Source: Planctomycetota bacterium
GTDB lineage: Bacteria > Planctomycetota > Planctomycetia > Pirellulales > Lacipirellulaceae
Direction of reading: 5' to 3'
Length of the DNA stretch: 64,000 nucleotides
Assembly (NCBI GenBank): GCA_029259915.1
Contig: JAJDED010000053.1
Location: 62,001 to 126,000, forward strand
Shown here: in pieces, positions 62,607 through 64,000 of the stretch
Layout of the letters: each line of letters starts with the position of its first letter
How positions within the stretch are numbered: the stretch's first letter is position 1
Translations under genes and position numbers: made by a program
The notes under the pieces: model-generated
What the model was told of the DNA's origin: nothing
Databases searched by the model: none
Seen by the model: the letters and a program-made list of their open reading frames with translations, nothing else

Positions 62607-62979
62607 TGTTCGCGAATGGATTGACAAAGCGGAAAAGGATTTGCTGACCGCTGAACGCGAGCAGACGGCGAACCCTCCCAACTATGATGCCGTAGCGTTT
62701 CACGCCCATCAGTGTACAGAGAAATATTTGAAAGCTCGGCTGATCGAAGCGAACCAAGACTTTCCCAAAACACATGATCTTACTGCACTTCTGCATCGCA
62801 TTCTGGCATCGGAGCCGACGTGGGACAAACTTCAACCTGAACTCGACGCATTGACCTCGCTCGGCACGGAAGTTCGGTATCCAGGCACAGAAGCCGATCA
62901 AGAAGATGGTGCGGAAGCACTCAAAACAGCACGGCGGGTACGTGATCAGATTCGCAAGTCGCTTGGGATCGCATCTTGA
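62596..62979 (+). CDS. HEPN-domain protein
   Basis: A 127-residue HEPN protein (PF05168 type) and partner of the preceding nucleotidyltransferase. FHAHQCTEKYLKARLIEANQ is the helical core; FPKTHDLTALLHRIL and EVRYPGTEADQEDGAEAL follow. The classical R-x4-6-H RNase motif is not obvious, so it may be a non-nuclease HEPN variant. The ATG at 62596 is chosen over the frame upstream. Confidence 0.85.
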   Translation: MKASVREWIDKAEKDLLTAEREQTANPPNYDAVAFHAHQCTEKYLKARLIEANQDFPKTHDLTALLHRILASEPTWDKLQPELDALTSLGTEVRYPGTEADQEDGAEALKTARRVRDQIRKSLGIAS

Positions 62980-62982
62980 ATA

Positions 62983-63118
62983 GACCAAGCCCTACGCCCG
63001 TAGTAACAGCCCTCGACCGGTTCGAAACGTTGGTCGACGAATTGGACTCGCTCCTGTAGGCAATCGCGCTTTTTTCGGTTGGCGTTACCGAGTGAATCGG
63101 AGATAATGGATTCTGCGC
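62983..63118. repeat. Direct repeat, right copy (pepF 3' end)
   Basis: Second copy of the pepF 3' end, 15-20 percent diverged from the left copy by eye, still able to encode TALDRFETLVDELDSLL. It directly follows the HEPN gene. Confidence 0.88.
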
Positions 63119-63189
63119 AGAAACTACCGAACAGATGTTCATAGAAAACTCCTCTTTATCCTGCGCTTTCTCTTGCGATTTACTTGCCA

Positions 63190-64000
63190 TTATTCCGCCC
63201 GTGGGCTGTCTTTGCCGAATTGGGTAATCCAATAAAAGGAGTGCCCGCGCTCGTCGACGCGTAACTCGCCGGCCAATCGTGCCTGGCTAAGCATCTTGTC
63301 CACGGCATTTTTCAAAAAGGTTTTGCGTTTAGGGAGCTTCACCTGAACCTGGTCGGGGTCGATCTCGCTCCTTGCGAGAATCCACTGATCGAAAAACAAT
63401 CGGGTTCCTAACCGTGGCTTGATCGCGTCAAGCGCGGCCGACAAAGTATAGCCGTCAATCTCGATCGTAAGAAACTCGTACAACTGCGGAACCAACTGCC
63501 GGGGGCTGGTCTCGGTTTTCCAACCCACCGGCCACGTCTCACGGCCACGGCGAGTTGGTTCAATCTTTAATTGCAACGATCCACCGCCCGGCTTCTCGGG
63601 CCGCAGCGTCAAACCTTCGCGTCGCAATACAAACGCCAACGCCGTGCCGGCAGTGATCCCCTTAAGTTCCGTGCCGAGCGAGTCGGCATCGCGCAACTCC
63701 AAATCCGCAGGCGCCGCATGAACCACCGGCAACGACAACTTCCGTTCCAGCTGAATAAGCAATTCCCGGGGCGTCAATGCTTTTGTGGAAAAATCGATTT
63801 CGCGCGACAGTTCTTCGTAGACGGTTTGAAATTGTTTTTCGGTAAGACCAAATCGCCCTCGCTCCTGCCCGAACGATTCCTGCTTCGATAAGTCCTGAAA
63901 GAAAACTCGCAGCGCGTTGCGATCCGACATGCGATAGCGCCGCTCGGGCAATACCAATTCGCCACTCCTGTTGAGTAGCGCCACTACTTTGTACCGTTCC
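63190..64000 (-). CDS. Hypothetical protein, truncated by the window edge
   Basis: Open from the window edge to its stop at 63190, at least 269 residues. The start is beyond the window (an internal GTG at 63984 is not needed). Soluble, alpha/beta, with ELLIQLERKLSLPVVHAAP and LRPEKPGGGSLQLKIEPTR recognisable only as a conserved-looking fold that I cannot name. Exported or cytoplasmic location cannot be judged without the N-terminus. Convergent with the HEPN gene. Confidence 0.75.
   Translation of the reverse strand, partial: ERYKVVALLNRSGELVLPERRYRMSDRNALRVFFQDLSKQESFGQERGRFGLTEKQFQTVYEELSREIDFSTKALTPRELLIQLERKLSLPVVHAAPADLELRDADSLGTELKGITAGTALAFVLRREGLTLRPEKPGGGSLQLKIEPTRRGRETWPVGWKTETSPRQLVPQLYEFLTIEIDGYTLSAALDAIKPRLGTRLFFDQWILARSEIDPDQVQVKLPKRKTFLKNAVDKMLSQARLAGELRVDERGHSFYWITQFGKDSPRAE

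Noticed and set aside
1..64000. Prophage or insertion sequence
   Set aside because: No integrase, transposase or phage structural genes were found in any frame; the repeats have no coding partner here.

Overview
The window reads as an ordinary chromosomal stretch of a planctomycete, most likely Pirellulales-like. This is inferred from the mix of gene families, not from a database search. Pointers are a bacterial DNA topoisomerase VI, a PqqD-M50-HlyD membrane protein encoded with two further HlyD-type adaptors, small Tyr/His/Pro-rich secreted proteins, EF-P with EpmA and EpmB, many GTG/TTG starts, and intergenic spaces packed with hairpin repeats. I saw no rRNA, tRNA, CRISPR array, prophage or insertion-sequence transposase.

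Layout. 0.1-3.5 kb: topoisomerase VI A and B subunits (minus strand). 3.8-5.7 kb: two small secreted proteins and a VWA protein. 5.9-7.5 kb: def-fmt. 7.7-10.9 kb: FetB-like permease, PqiA-like and MCE (PqiB-like) membrane genes. 11-12.5 kb: a stand-alone FMN glutamate-synthase-like protein. 12.7-18.3 kb: a three-gene HlyD/M50/GAF module. 18.7-23.3 kb: infA, a large secreted protein, lysA and an ACT-domain regulator. 23.4-26.3 kb: DUF2585 membrane protein, ferredoxin, orphan DNA methyltransferase, retropepsin-like protein. 26.5-33.5 kb: an RlmN/Cfr-type methyltransferase, then the EF-P modification set (epmB, efp, epmA) with a LemA/M48 pair. 33.6-35.9 kb: thyA-folA-tag. 36-41.6 kb: 2Fe-2S ferredoxin, PII, glnE, miaB. 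41.7-47.8 kb: small membrane protein, DnaJ-LRR protein, esterase, AsmA-like protein. 47.8-52.2 kb: ParDE and MntA/HepT toxin-antitoxin pairs, both with broken toxins, around a secreted metallopeptidase and glyA, then a response regulator. 52-62 kb: TPR protein, hydrolase, DUF2617, HhH glycosylase, LysM protein, pyrE, a nuclease-like protein, fabH, pepF. 62-63 kb: an intact nucleotidyltransferase/HEPN pair between two copies of the pepF 3' end. A truncated gene runs off the right edge.

The most striking non-coding signal is a family of paired repeats. Each arm holds two to four 8-9-base units, and the facing arm is its reverse complement. The unit sequence is uniform inside an element but differs between elements. 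At least eight paired elements and several single arms occur, all intergenic, and one single arm appears to supply the Shine-Dalgarno and start codon of pepF. Other repeat families also add to genes: an inverted repeat encodes the C-terminus of MiaB, and a CTAG-type repeat supplies the end of a HlyD gene.

Best candidates for under-described biology are the three-gene adaptor/protease module without a transporter, the modular hairpin family, the two decayed toxins beside kept antitoxins, and the HEPN/MNT pair bracketed by a duplicated gene end. Starts were chosen by reading Shine-Dalgarno sites and family length, and several differ from the longest open frame.
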